Shown piece after piece: positions 8,287 to 17,795 of a stretch of 64,000 nucleotides of DNA. The position numbers and the translations under genes were made by a program. The stretch is from Thalassolituus oleivorans MIL-1 (GTDB lineage Bacteria > Pseudomonadota > Gammaproteobacteria > Pseudomonadales > Oceanobacteraceae). Positions within the stretch are counted from its first letter, which is position 1. Every line of letters begins with the position of its first letter. The notes under the pieces were generated by a model. The model searched no databases, was not told the DNA's origin, and saw only the letters and a list, made by a program, of their open reading frames with translations. The DNA is taken from positions 186,001 through 250,000 of the forward strand of contig NC_020888.1 of NCBI RefSeq assembly GCF_000355675.1, read 5' to 3'.

Positions 8287-10340
8287 TGACAACAACCAAC
8301 GATAAAAAGCCATCAGAAGTACTCGCCATCGAAGATGGCATGATGCTGGATTACCTAACGAATAATCCTATCAAAGAAACACCTAAAGAATTGGTTCGTC
8401 AAAAAACCTTACGCGCCTTGTTCCATGAATACGGCATCAGCGCTGAAGATATGGAGCTTGATGTAAAAGTTAAAATTGATGGTAAACAGAAGAAAATTGA
8501 TATCGCCATTTTCGAGCATGGTGCTGAACATATTCCTGAAAATATTCGCCGCATTGTTATCTGTGATAAAGAGCCGAAAAAAGGCAAAAAATCCGCAGTA
8601 AAAATGCGTGATCACGACCAAGCGCATAAAGACCTTCAGTTGATGGAAGATATGATGCGTGAACAGGTTGGTGATAAGTACGTGTTAGAAAAGTGCCAGT
8701 GGGGTTTGTGGACCAATGGCATCGAATTTTTCTTCGTGGAAAAAGAAGAGTCACGTTTCGATACCAAGTTCAACGCAGTTGGTGATTGGCCATTAGCAGA
8801 TGAGACTCTGGGGAGTCGAGATGTTGCATCAAATGCGCAACTAAGAACCGCTGACCGTGAGATGCTGCTCACTGCATTCCGTCGTTGTCATAACTTTATT
8901 CATGGTAACGAAGGTATGCCTAAAGATGCGGCATTCTGGCAGTTTTTATACCTTATCTTCTCTAAAATGTACGATGAGCGCATCGGCAATCGAGATCGCG
9001 AATTTTGGGCATCGCCAACGGAGCAGTTTGACGACGAAGGCCGTAAGAAGATCAGAACGCGCATCAACCCACTATTTGAAAAGGTGAAAAAAGCCTACCC
9101 AGAAATTTTTACAGGCAATGAAGAAATTACTTTGTCAGATCGGGCTTTGGCATTCATGGTATCTGAACTTGCTAAGTATGACTTTACTCGTACTGAAATG
9201 GACGCCAAAGGTGCTGCCTATCAAGAAGTGGTGGGAGATAACCTACGTGGTGATCGTGGTCAATACTTTACGCCTCGGGGTGCAATCAAACTGATTGTGG
9301 AAATGATGGCACCACAACCACACGAAAAAGTATTGGACCCGTCATGTGGCACAGGTGGTTTTCTTGAGCAAACTTTAAGCTTCATTAACAGAACGCTTTG
9401 TGAAGAGGAAGAAGTCAAATTAGGGGCTGAAACCACAGAAGAATTCATCTCTATTCAGCAACAAATTAAAAAGTTTGCCGAAAATAATCTGTTTGGTTGT
9501 GACTTTGACCCCTTCTTGTGCCGTGCATCGCAAATGAATGTGGTAATGGCAAGTAATGCCATGGCTAACATTTATCACATGAATTCATTGGAATACCCTC
9601 ACGGGCATTTGAAAGGTGTAGAACCAGCCAAAAGTAAAATTCCAGTTGGCGATTCAAGCGGTAAAGACGGCAGTATTGATGTCATCTTAACTAACCCGCC
9701 GTTTGGTTCCGATATCCCAGTTACCGATAAACAAATTCTTGAGCAGTTTGATCTTGCGTACATTTGGGAGCGCACTGAAAACGGTGGTTTTAGAAAAACA
9801 CAGCGCCGTAAAGATGCCGTTTCGCCCGAGATTTTGTTTATTGAGCGTTGCGTGCAGTGGCTTAAGCAAGGCGGACGTATGGGTATCGTGCTACCAGACG
9901 GTATTTTGGGTAACCCTGGTGATGAATATATTCGCTGGTGGTTAATGCAAGAGTGCTGGGTGCTTGGTTGTGTCGACTTACCGGTAGAGTCATTTATTGT
10001 TGAAGCTAACGTAAATATCTTAACTAGCCTGCTGTTCTTGAAAAAGAAAACCGATACTGAAAAAGATGCAATTGCCATCGGTGGCGAGCCAGAATACCCC
10101 GTATTTATGGCGGTAGCTGAAAAGGTAGGTTTCGATCGTCGTGGCAATACACTTTATGAGCGCCACCCAGACGGCGAAGAGAAAGTTATCGAAGAAGAAG
10201 TTGAAGAACGTATTCGCATTAACGGCCAAAATGTGGTGCGTAAGCTTAAACGTCGCAGCAAAATTTTAGATGATGACCTGCCAAAAATTGCTAAAGCCTG
10301 GAAAGAGTTTCGCGCTAACAATCCGGAGCCATCTGTATGA
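8286..10340 (+). CDS. mad2: MADS N6-adenine DNA methyltransferase (HsdM-like)
   Basis: 684 aa. Residues about 1-170 resemble the N-terminal domain of type I restriction subunits. The methylase part has the HsdM lead-in QYFTPRGAIKL (about residues 326-336), the AdoMet motif DPSCGTGGF (D351-F359) and the catalytic motif NPPF (N470-F473) of N6-adenine methylases. The C-terminal tail is charged. It would methylate adenine in a site chosen by the specificity subunit encoded at 12273-13652, marking self DNA. No HsdR translocase gene is present, so this is not a standard type I system. It overlaps the next gene by ATGA. Confidence 0.9.
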   Translation: MTTTNDKKPSEVLAIEDGMMLDYLTNNPIKETPKELVRQKTLRALFHEYGISAEDMELDVKVKIDGKQKKIDIAIFEHGAEHIPENIRRIVICDKEPKKGKKSAVKMRDHDQAHKDLQLMEDMMREQVGDKYVLEKCQWGLWTNGIEFFFVEKEESRFDTKFNAVGDWPLADETLGSRDVASNAQLRTADREMLLTAFRRCHNFIHGNEGMPKDAAFWQFLYLIFSKMYDERIGNRDREFWASPTEQFDDEGRKKIRTRINPLFEKVKKAYPEIFTGNEEITLSDRALAFMVSELAKYDFTRTEMDAKGAAYQEVVGDNLRGDRGQYFTPRGAIKLIVEMMAPQPHEKVLDPSCGTGGFLEQTLSFINRTLCEEEEVKLGAETTEEFISIQQQIKKFAENNLFGCDFDPFLCRASQMNVVMASNAMANIYHMNSLEYPHGHLKGVEPAKSKIPVGDSSGKDGSIDVILTNPPFGSDIPVTDKQILEQFDLAYIWERTENGGFRKTQRRKDAVSPEILFIERCVQWLKQGGRMGIVLPDGILGNPGDEYIRWWLMQECWVLGCVDLPVESFIVEANVNILTSLLFLKKKTDTEKDAIAIGGEPEYPVFMAVAEKVGFDRRGNTLYERHPDGEEKVIEEEVEERIRINGQNVVRKLKRRSKILDDDLPKIAKAWKEFRANNPEPSV

Positions 10341-11617
10341 TTACGCGAATAGAGGCATACCGATATCGTTGCTTCAATAAGCTAGATTTAGAACTTGATA
10401 ATCTGCATGTTTTTGCTGGTTCAAATGGTTCTGGGAAAACGACGTTATTAGATATCCCTGCCTTAATAGGCGATATCTTAATGGTTAGCGATATTAACGA
10501 TGCTTTTTTCAAACCAATGAATGGTAAAGAAAGATCAAGAGCGGACAGTCCAATAGAACTTGTTCATAAACTAAAGGGAGACAACTTTACCTTAGTTTTA
10601 GAGGCTGAGATCCCAGAGCAACAGCAAATTTTACTAGAGCGAGTTGGTCCTGCAAGGTTTAGGGCCGAGCCAGAAAAGCGTAGCGATACCATTCGCTATG
10701 AACTATCGATTGGCATTGTTGAAGACAAACTGGAAGTGAAAGAAGAGCATTTGATGCTCTTTAATAAGCACGATAGAGTGACTCACGGCGGCGAGATCCA
10801 AGGTGGCAGATTTGATAATAAAAACGTTTTTCAAGTCATTGAAAGATCTAACAGACAGAAAGCCGTTTTTTCACCTGAATGGGCGGATAAAAGACAAAAT
10901 AAAGATATTGAATTTGCCCTTCATAATGAGCGAACTGCTTTTGCTTCTATGCCCGCAGACAGCATTGATTTCCCAGCTGCGTTTTGGTTCCTGGAGTTCT
11001 TAAAAACAGGCTCGCACTGTTATGAACCACAATGGCCTGCGATGCGTTTGGCTGCCTCGCCGAGAGATAAAAATACCTTTAAAGCGGACGGTAGCAGTTT
11101 GCCGTGGCAAGTATATGCCTTGCAAGAACGCGATCCCGAAGGCTTAAACGAATGGTTAGAGTTGGTGCAAATGGCGCTGCCCTCTATTACTAAAATTGAA
11201 GCCAAGCAACGTATCGATGATAGCTTTTGTTACCTAGAAGTAACCTATAGCAACGGTATGGTGGTGCCTTCGAGTGGCTTGTCGCACGGTACTTTGCATA
11301 TCTTAGCGTTGACAATTATCCCGTATTTGAAAAATGCACCTAAGATCATCACCTTAGAAGAGCCTGAAAACGGTATTCACCCTAAGGCAATCGATGCGGT
11401 GTTAGAAGCGTTAAAGCTCACCTCTGATACGCAATTGTGGTTATCAACGCACTCACCTGTGGTGCTCGCCAATACCGAAGTCGAGCAAATCATTACTATG
11501 CGCTTCAACAAAGACGGCGCAACAGAAGTATTAAAAGGCCATGAACACCCCCGCCTAAAAACATGGAAGGGCGAAGTGGATTTAGGAACCCTATTTGCGG
11601 CCGGAGTGTTGGAATAA
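10337..11617 (+). CDS. mad3: MADS AAA-family ATPase (AAA_21/OLD-like)
   Basis: 426 aa starting in the ATGA overlap with the methylase gene. The N-terminus has RIEAYRYRCFNKLDLELDNLHVFAGSNGSGKTT, broken by the Walker A motif GSNGSGKTT (G28-T36). Near the C-terminus are the Walker B ITLEEPENGIHP (E341/E342) and the switch motif LSTHSPVVLAN. This is an ABC/RecF-like ATPase of the AAA_21 type, common in Gabija-, Septu- and retron-like defenses. In MADS it corresponds to the third gene. It probably pairs with the small protein that follows, as such ATPases often do with a TOPRIM-like partner. Confidence 0.88.
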   Translation: MITRIEAYRYRCFNKLDLELDNLHVFAGSNGSGKTTLLDIPALIGDILMVSDINDAFFKPMNGKERSRADSPIELVHKLKGDNFTLVLEAEIPEQQQILLERVGPARFRAEPEKRSDTIRYELSIGIVEDKLEVKEEHLMLFNKHDRVTHGGEIQGGRFDNKNVFQVIERSNRQKAVFSPEWADKRQNKDIEFALHNERTAFASMPADSIDFPAAFWFLEFLKTGSHCYEPQWPAMRLAASPRDKNTFKADGSSLPWQVYALQERDPEGLNEWLELVQMALPSITKIEAKQRIDDSFCYLEVTYSNGMVVPSSGLSHGTLHILALTIIPYLKNAPKIITLEEPENGIHPKAIDAVLEALKLTSDTQLWLSTHSPVVLANTEVEQIITMRFNKDGATEVLKGHEHPRLKTWKGEVDLGTLFAAGVLE

Positions 11618-11619
11618 TC

Positions 11620-12276
11620 ATGAGAGATATTGTTTTTTTAGTAGCCGACGGTGAAATGCAAGCCACGGTAGAAGGCTTTTTCGAAAATCCAGCGTTTGAT
11701 ACACGACTGCAATGCGCCAGATTTGAATTCGACACCAAGCAAGATTTAATCAAACACCCAAGAAAAGATCCGGGTGTTTATCAGGATGGTCATAACCTGC
11801 TGAAAAGCTATGTTGATACCCATAACTACGCGGTTGTTATGGTCGACTTTGCGTTTAATGACAACCTACAAACAATGGATTACCAGCAGTTCTGTGAAAA
11901 GATTAAAGCCAATATGCGTGCCGCAGGTTGGCCAGATGACCGCTTTTTTGTCATGGCGATAAACCCAGAGCTGGAAGTATTGATGTGGCAAGCGGATACC
12001 CGACGAATTGAGTCAGTATTTGATTATCCAGGTGCTAGTGGCAGCCTGAGAGCTTGGTTGCAAGAAAGAAACCTTTGGGATGCGGATGAACTTAAACCTG
12101 CCGATCCTAAAGCAGCAATTGATGCGGTAAGAGGCCAAAACTGGGGGCGGAAAAAGACCCACTCTCAGCTGTTTAAGCGCATTGCCAAAGACGTGTCTTT
12201 TCGTGGTTGTTCAGATGAGTCGTTTAATGGCTTATTGCAACAGATTCAGGCTTGGTATCCGAGGGTTTACGCATGA
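11620..12276 (+). CDS. mad4: MADS protein of unknown function, ATPase partner
   Basis: Start ATG 11620 lies three bases after the ATPase stop; the longer frame from 11563 overlaps that gene and is unlikely. The 218-residue protein begins MRDIVFLVADGEMQATVEGFF and contains MAINPELEVLMWQ. The order hydrophobic strand, acidic residue, helix resembles small TOPRIM-like partners (DUF4276/RloB type) encoded after AAA_21 ATPases, but I cannot confirm a TOPRIM glutamate and DxD set. It matches the fourth MADS gene by position. It ends with an ATGA overlap into the specificity gene. Confidence 0.75.
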   Translation: MRDIVFLVADGEMQATVEGFFENPAFDTRLQCARFEFDTKQDLIKHPRKDPGVYQDGHNLLKSYVDTHNYAVVMVDFAFNDNLQTMDYQQFCEKIKANMRAAGWPDDRFFVMAINPELEVLMWQADTRRIESVFDYPGASGSLRAWLQERNLWDADELKPADPKAAIDAVRGQNWGRKKTHSQLFKRIAKDVSFRGCSDESFNGLLQQIQAWYPRVYA

Positions 12277-13652
12277 TAGTTGATCTAGTTAATAGTAAAT
12301 GGATTGAAAAATCGGGGTACAGAATGGATTGTGGACCATTTGTAAAAGGAGCTTTTCAAGCTAGGATGGTCGTTGAAGATTTACAGGCTCCGAAATTCTT
12401 ATTGAGAGATCTTGTAAGTAAAACACCTGATGGAAACTACAAAGGTAAAATGTTGAAAAGGACATTCGTCGATTCACAAGAATATGGTGTTCCATTTGTA
12501 ACAACTACTGGTCTAACGAAATTTGACACAAGTAAGTTTCCTCTGATTTCCACAAATATTGCAAAAGCTGACCCTAATTGTCTATTGAAGGAGAAAACAA
12601 TCCAAGTTTCTGCAGCTGGGACAATTGGTAGGGTTTCCATGTCCAGAATTGATATGGTCGGGATGTTTGGTTGTAGTGACAATATAAAGTTAAATATTGA
12701 TGAGAAAAAGGTCTCCCCAGAATATGTTTACGCTTTTCTCGCGGGAAAATTTGGGCAGGCTTTGGTTTGTTCAGGAACATACGGTTCCATAATTAGGCAT
12801 TTGGATACGAAACATTTGGATGAAATATCTATTCCTGTTTTAGATATTGAACCCACAATTACTGATTTGATTTCTCAGGTTAATAAACTCAGATACAGAG
12901 CAAGTGAACTAATGTCTGAGGTACGCATGATTGTCAAAAGGGAATTGGGGCCGATAGAAAATGGAGGTATATCGTCAGTTGCCAGCTCAAAGTTGATACA
13001 AAGGAGGATGGACTCATTTTATCACTCTGAAAAAGTAGTCAAAGCGAGAGATTTACTGTCTGGAAATAGCGACAAGACTGTATTTGATTATTCAGAGAAA
13101 GTTTTTGAGCCAAATAGAGGTGCAAGATATAAAGTTGAAGATGAATCGTATGGAGTTCCATTTATATCTTCTTCCGAAGTTTTTAAGCTAAATCCAAAGG
13201 GCGAGTATTTTATATCTAGAACAAGGACTCCTCATTTTGAAAACCTTGAGATAAAAGATACAGATGTACTTATACCTAGGAGTGGTCAGTTAGGAGGGAT
13301 TATTGGTAATGCGGTCCTTCCTTACTCTAGTTACTATGGTTGTGCTGGTTCAGAACACCTCGTTCGAGTTAGATGTAAGTCACAAGATGATGCGTTTTAT
13401 CTTTGGAGTATCTTGGATTCACAACAAGGTTATTTAGCTGCGATTGGAACAGCATTTGGTTCTTCAATTCCTAGTTTAGATTGTGAGCTTATCGGTAATA
13501 TACGCATTCCAAATAGTCTTGAGACACATAGAGATAGAATAATAACAGCTGTACGTGAAATGGTTAATTCTCTTTCTATGGCGGCAAATTATGAAACTCA
13601 AGCGATTGCAAGCTTAGAAGACGCAATAGAAACAGCAGCACCAAAGCATTAA
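12273..13652 (+). CDS. mad5: MADS restriction specificity subunit (HsdS-like)
   Basis: 459 aa from ATG 12273 (ATGA overlap). Two target-recognition domains are visible: residues about 1-200, with EYGVPFVTTTGL and VSAAGTIGRVS, and about 240-455, with SYGVPFISSSEV and IPRSGQLGGIIG. A helical spacer follows each. HsdS subunits read a split DNA site and direct the methylase to it, so this gene fixes the self-marking sequence. The gene is clearly more A+T-rich than its neighbours and uses different codons, typical of specificity genes that exchange recognition domains between strains. No repeats that would suggest inversion are visible nearby. Confidence 0.88.
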   Translation: MIVDLVNSKWIEKSGYRMDCGPFVKGAFQARMVVEDLQAPKFLLRDLVSKTPDGNYKGKMLKRTFVDSQEYGVPFVTTTGLTKFDTSKFPLISTNIAKADPNCLLKEKTIQVSAAGTIGRVSMSRIDMVGMFGCSDNIKLNIDEKKVSPEYVYAFLAGKFGQALVCSGTYGSIIRHLDTKHLDEISIPVLDIEPTITDLISQVNKLRYRASELMSEVRMIVKRELGPIENGGISSVASSKLIQRRMDSFYHSEKVVKARDLLSGNSDKTVFDYSEKVFEPNRGARYKVEDESYGVPFISSSEVFKLNPKGEYFISRTRTPHFENLEIKDTDVLIPRSGQLGGIIGNAVLPYSSYYGCAGSEHLVRVRCKSQDDAFYLWSILDSQQGYLAAIGTAFGSSIPSLDCELIGNIRIPNSLETHRDRIITAVREMVNSLSMAANYETQAIASLEDAIETAAPKH

Positions 13653-13661
13653 GGAGAGGTT

Positions 13662-16600
13662 ATGGCACAGGTATTTGCAATTGGTGATGTGGTTAACGAT
13701 GAAGAGCGTAAAGCCATCGCTTGGTTAAAAGAAAAGTTACCCGGCGATTACTTTATTATTCATAGCTTTGAAGTTGAACAGTATGACCAGCTGTTTGAAG
13801 TGGATATCTGTGTTGTAGCGCCCCATGCTATTTACTTAGTGGACGCCAAAGGCATCCATGGCCAGGTAGAGGTGGATGGAACCATGTGGCATACCTCGCA
13901 CACCAGTTATCGCTCACCTTTACCGAAGTTGCGTGGCAATGCAAAGTCGTTATCGGGCCTCATTTGTAAGCAGAATCGCGCAAATAGAGATTTAAAAAAC
14001 ATCTATGTAGACACTGCGGTGGTGCTCACCATAGATGATTGCGAGTTCAAGGACCCGGAAGATCGTGAGCGCGGCCATGTGGTGGCACTAAAAAACAGCA
14101 CCCGTTTCTTCACCGACAGTGCCCGTATTCCAGAGCGCTTTGAGCGCAATGTGACTAAGTACATTCAGGTCATCGCTGAAGCCTTGGGTAAATCGGCCAA
14201 AAAGCGTAGCCATGGTGAACGTTTTGGTAACTGGGAAGTGGCTGAAACCTTGGTTGATAATCGGTACTTTACGGAATACCGAGTATTTAACGTTACCGCG
14301 GGCCGCAAAGGCGGTACGGTGCTGGCTAAAGCCTATAAAGCCGACCCTTACCTGCCAGATGAAGAACGCAGCAAGCAAAAGCGCCTGATTGAAAACGCGT
14401 ATCGTGCCATTGCAAAAATGCCCTCGCACTCTGCCATTATTGGTGTGAAAGACTTTTTTGTTACCGAAGCGCAAGACAAGTATTTGCTACTAACCGACGA
14501 CATTCCTGGCGAAATCCTCAGCAAAAAGCTTAAAGACGCAAACTCGCTGCTCACGCTGGACCAGAAAAAGCGCATCGTTAATGACCTGTTGCTGGCGTTA
14601 GCGCATTTATGCCGCAATAGCGTAGTCCATCGCAATATTACCCCTGAGCATATCTTAATGGGGGCCGACGGTCAGCCACGGCTGATTGATTTTGACTACG
14701 CTCGGATAGGGAGTGAAAACACCACCACGATTGCCGACGAAGTACAGCAGCGGATCTCAAACCGTTATAAAGCCCCCGAACTGTGGGCTGATAGCCATGC
14801 AGCGAGCTGCGCCTCGGATATGTACAGTTTAGGTCTGGTTATTTTTGAGCTGTTTAGTGGTGATGCGGCCTTCGATTCGGTCACGCAAGCCATCGAGAAA
14901 TCGTGTCTGCTCAGTACAAAGTTGAGTGAGCGATATAAACAGCTACCAGTAGAGTTTGATGATTGGCTGCAAACCTTATGTCACAAAGAGGCACTGCAAC
15001 GGCCAAGCCCTGAAGATGCGCTGGCGCAATTTAATGCACTCTGGCAACCCAAAGCAGCAGTAGACGTTACAGAGCCAAATAAACCAGCACAACTCAGCGT
15101 TAATACGCCAATTACCCATGAGGTTTCAGTCAATTACAAGCGCTTACCCAGTGGCTACCAGCTAACCAATAAATACGTCGTGCAGCAACCACTCGGTAAA
15201 CCAGGTGGTTTTGGTATTGTATATAAGGTAACTGATACCTTTGGCGATGTTTCGCGTGCCGTTAAACTGATTTTGAATGATAGAGAATCGGTATTAGAGC
15301 GCTTAAAGCAGGAATACCGCACCTTGGTAAAACTGCCAGAGCACCCTTATGTGGTAAAGGTGTACGATGCAGACGTACTTCCTAATCAAGGCCCGCCTTA
15401 TATTGTTTTTGAGTACCTTGAAGGCTTAGATGTCAGTGAACTGATCCAGCAGCGCTCATTAACGGCACACGAAGTGTGGACCATGGCCAAGCAAGTCGCG
15501 GAGGGGTTACGACATTTACATGAGCACAATATTTTCCACTGTGACATCAAGCCACAAAACCTGATTTGGAAAGACGGTAAAGTTCGTATCATCGATTTTA
15601 ACGTATCGGTAGATGCTGAAGATCTAACCTTAGGTGGCGGTTCCCGAAAGTATTTACCACCAGATTTAAGCATTACCGAAACACCGCAAGCCTCTGATTT
15701 AGTTGACAGGGACTTATATGCCTTGGGCATTACCCTATATCGTGCCATGACCGGTGAATACCCATGGGCCAATGTGCAGTGCCCACCTATGGACGAGTTA
15801 GCTCGTCACCCTAGTGAGTTTACCCAGAGCTTTAATTTAACCGATGATGTTTCGGCGGTACTGCTAAAACTGATCGCTCCAAAACGAGTTGACCGTTTTG
15901 AATCTGCCGAACAATTGCTGAAAGCACTGAATAAAGTCCAGCAATTGAAAAAGGCGCAAACTTTATCGGAAGAAAGTACTTCGCAGTTTCATTTGCCGCC
16001 ACTTGCGGATGGCTCTAACCCAAGTAAATCTGCGTTTCATGATTTTATGCTGACGCTGTATAGCCAAAGTCGCCATTCAAATGCCGGCACCCGTGGCTTA
16101 GATGATTACGCAAAGTTAATTTACGTTGAAACCGCCTTAGATACCGAGCTTGCTCCTGCAATTCTGGCTGGGCAACTGCGCTTGGTACTGATTACCGGTA
16201 ATGCAGGTGATGGCAAAACCGCATTTTTGCAGCAATTGGAGGCTCAAGTTGAAGCGCAAGGAACAAGCGTTCACTTAAACCCACAAGGGAATGGCAGCTG
16301 GTTTGAAATAAATGGCCATAAATACCTGACTAACTACGATGGTAGTCAAGACGAAGGTAGCAAAGATAATGACGCGGTACTCGAAGAGTTCTTTAGCGTC
16401 TATCAAGGTAACGATTCAAATGCATGGCCACATCACGAGACCCGGTTAATTGCCATTAACGAAGGTCGGCTAGTCGACTTTTTAACCCAACATTCAGAAA
16501 GGTTTTCTGCTCTAAAAGCCGTAGTTGAACAAAGTTTAAAAGATGGCTCAGTGCAAAATGACGTGGCGGTAGTTAACCTAAATATGCGCGATGTGCTGGC

Positions 16601-17795
16601 TTCGACGCAAAGTCAACCTAAGTCTATTTTTGAGCGAATCATCGGAAAAATGACCTCGGCCAAGGTTTGGCAAGGCTGTGATTATTGTGCGCTAAAAGAC
16701 AAATGCTACGTTAAGCACAATATTGCTACCTTTCAAGACGAGCAAACTGGCCCTAAAGTCATCGAACGTTTGAAGTATATCTACAGACTGACCAGTTTAC
16801 GCAATCAGCTACATATCACGATGCGAGATTTACGTTCGGCACTGAGTTATACGCTAGTCGGTGAATACTCCTGTAACGAAATTAAAGAAATCTATGCCAA
16901 TGGCGAAGCCGACAAAATCCTTCACGGTTATTACTTTAACGCTTGGTGCGGTAACGACAATACCCAAGATAGATTGTTAAAGCTGCTGAGGGAAACCGAC
17001 ATTGCTCAAGGGTCTGACGTTCGCTTAGATCGCGGACTGGACTTTTTAGGCTTAGATGCTGTTGATTGGTTGCAGTTTGATCAGCGTAGTGAACACGAAA
17101 CTCAGCTGCTAGCCAATGTTCATCAGAGCTTACCCAATGGCACGGCACTAAGTGAGAGTAAGGAACGCTATCTATCTCATCGTAATGTGGTCGGGATGTT
17201 ACGCAGAAAGGCCTACTTTGAGCGCCGTGGAGAAAACTGGCAAACATTACTGCCTTATCGTTCAGCGAAGTTATTAGTACGTTACCTCGAAGACAGTACG
17301 TTACTAAATGAAGCGAAATCGCTTGCCATTAATGCAATTAACCGTGGCGAAGGTTTGCATAATCCGATGTATTTTAACGGCCAACTGGCGATGCAAGTAC
17401 GTAAGGTACACTTAGGCACTATTAGAAGTTATCGCTTATTCCCATCGGATGTTTTTTCCATTGAAGTGAAAGACTCAGCGATGAACTCGTCATTTGTGGA
17501 GCATAGTCCGCAGTCACTATTGCTTAAGTACCAAGATGCGACCGGCCTTACGGCTGAGTTGGAATTGGACTTGGATTTGTTTGAAATGCTGCATCGTCTT
17601 AATCAAGGCTACGTGCCTTCGGCGCAAGCGGAGCAGAGTTTTTATTTAAGTTTAACCGTATTTAAGAACGTATTGGCTTCAGCACCATATCAAGAGGTTT
17701 TGCTAACTACCAACGGCCAACAGTACGAAAAAATAACCCGCGACGAAGGTGGTGTGTTGCAATTAGAACGATTGGTAGCGGAGGTTCAGCCATGA
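13662..17795 (+). CDS. mad6: MADS NERD / tandem protein kinase / AAA ATPase
   Basis: 1377 aa; AAGGAGAGG directly precedes ATG 13662. Domains in order: a NERD nuclease-related domain (about 1-125, with VDICVVAPHAIYLVDAKG); a first kinase domain with HRN (323-325) where active kinases have HRD, and DFD at 343; a second kinase domain with a glycine-rich loop at 512-518, K535, HCD (626-628) and DFN at 645; and an ATPase with Walker A GNAGDGKT (846-853) and a cysteine cluster C1006, C1009, C1015. NERD plus kinase recalls PglW of BREX type 2. The first kinase is probably inactive and the second plausibly active. It overlaps the next gene by ATGA. Confidence 0.88.
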   Translation: MAQVFAIGDVVNDEERKAIAWLKEKLPGDYFIIHSFEVEQYDQLFEVDICVVAPHAIYLVDAKGIHGQVEVDGTMWHTSHTSYRSPLPKLRGNAKSLSGLICKQNRANRDLKNIYVDTAVVLTIDDCEFKDPEDRERGHVVALKNSTRFFTDSARIPERFERNVTKYIQVIAEALGKSAKKRSHGERFGNWEVAETLVDNRYFTEYRVFNVTAGRKGGTVLAKAYKADPYLPDEERSKQKRLIENAYRAIAKMPSHSAIIGVKDFFVTEAQDKYLLLTDDIPGEILSKKLKDANSLLTLDQKKRIVNDLLLALAHLCRNSVVHRNITPEHILMGADGQPRLIDFDYARIGSENTTTIADEVQQRISNRYKAPELWADSHAASCASDMYSLGLVIFELFSGDAAFDSVTQAIEKSCLLSTKLSERYKQLPVEFDDWLQTLCHKEALQRPSPEDALAQFNALWQPKAAVDVTEPNKPAQLSVNTPITHEVSVNYKRLPSGYQLTNKYVVQQPLGKPGGFGIVYKVTDTFGDVSRAVKLILNDRESVLERLKQEYRTLVKLPEHPYVVKVYDADVLPNQGPPYIVFEYLEGLDVSELIQQRSLTAHEVWTMAKQVAEGLRHLHEHNIFHCDIKPQNLIWKDGKVRIIDFNVSVDAEDLTLGGGSRKYLPPDLSITETPQASDLVDRDLYALGITLYRAMTGEYPWANVQCPPMDELARHPSEFTQSFNLTDDVSAVLLKLIAPKRVDRFESAEQLLKALNKVQQLKKAQTLSEESTSQFHLPPLADGSNPSKSAFHDFMLTLYSQSRHSNAGTRGLDDYAKLIYVETALDTELAPAILAGQLRLVLITGNAGDGKTAFLQQLEAQVEAQGTSVHLNPQGNGSWFEINGHKYLTNYDGSQDEGSKDNDAVLEEFFSVYQGNDSNAWPHHETRLIAINEGRLVDFLTQHSERFSALKAVVEQSLKDGSVQNDVAVVNLNMRDVLASTQSQPKSIFERIIGKMTSAKVWQGCDYCALKDKCYVKHNIATFQDEQTGPKVIERLKYIYRLTSLRNQLHITMRDLRSALSYTLVGEYSCNEIKEIYANGEADKILHGYYFNAWCGNDNTQDRLLKLLRETDIAQGSDVRLDRGLDFLGLDAVDWLQFDQRSEHETQLLANVHQSLPNGTALSESKERYLSHRNVVGMLRRKAYFERRGENWQTLLPYRSAKLLVRYLEDSTLLNEAKSLAINAINRGEGLHNPMYFNGQLAMQVRKVHLGTIRSYRLFPSDVFSIEVKDSAMNSSFVEHSPQSLLLKYQDATGLTAELELDLDLFEMLHRLNQGYVPSAQAEQSFYLSLTVFKNVLASAPYQEVLLTTNGQQYEKITRDEGGVLQLERLVAEVQP

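Noticed and set aside
9599-10147. 182-residue minus-strand frame inside mad2
   Set aside because: Antisense shadow of the methylase gene, which has clear family motifs.
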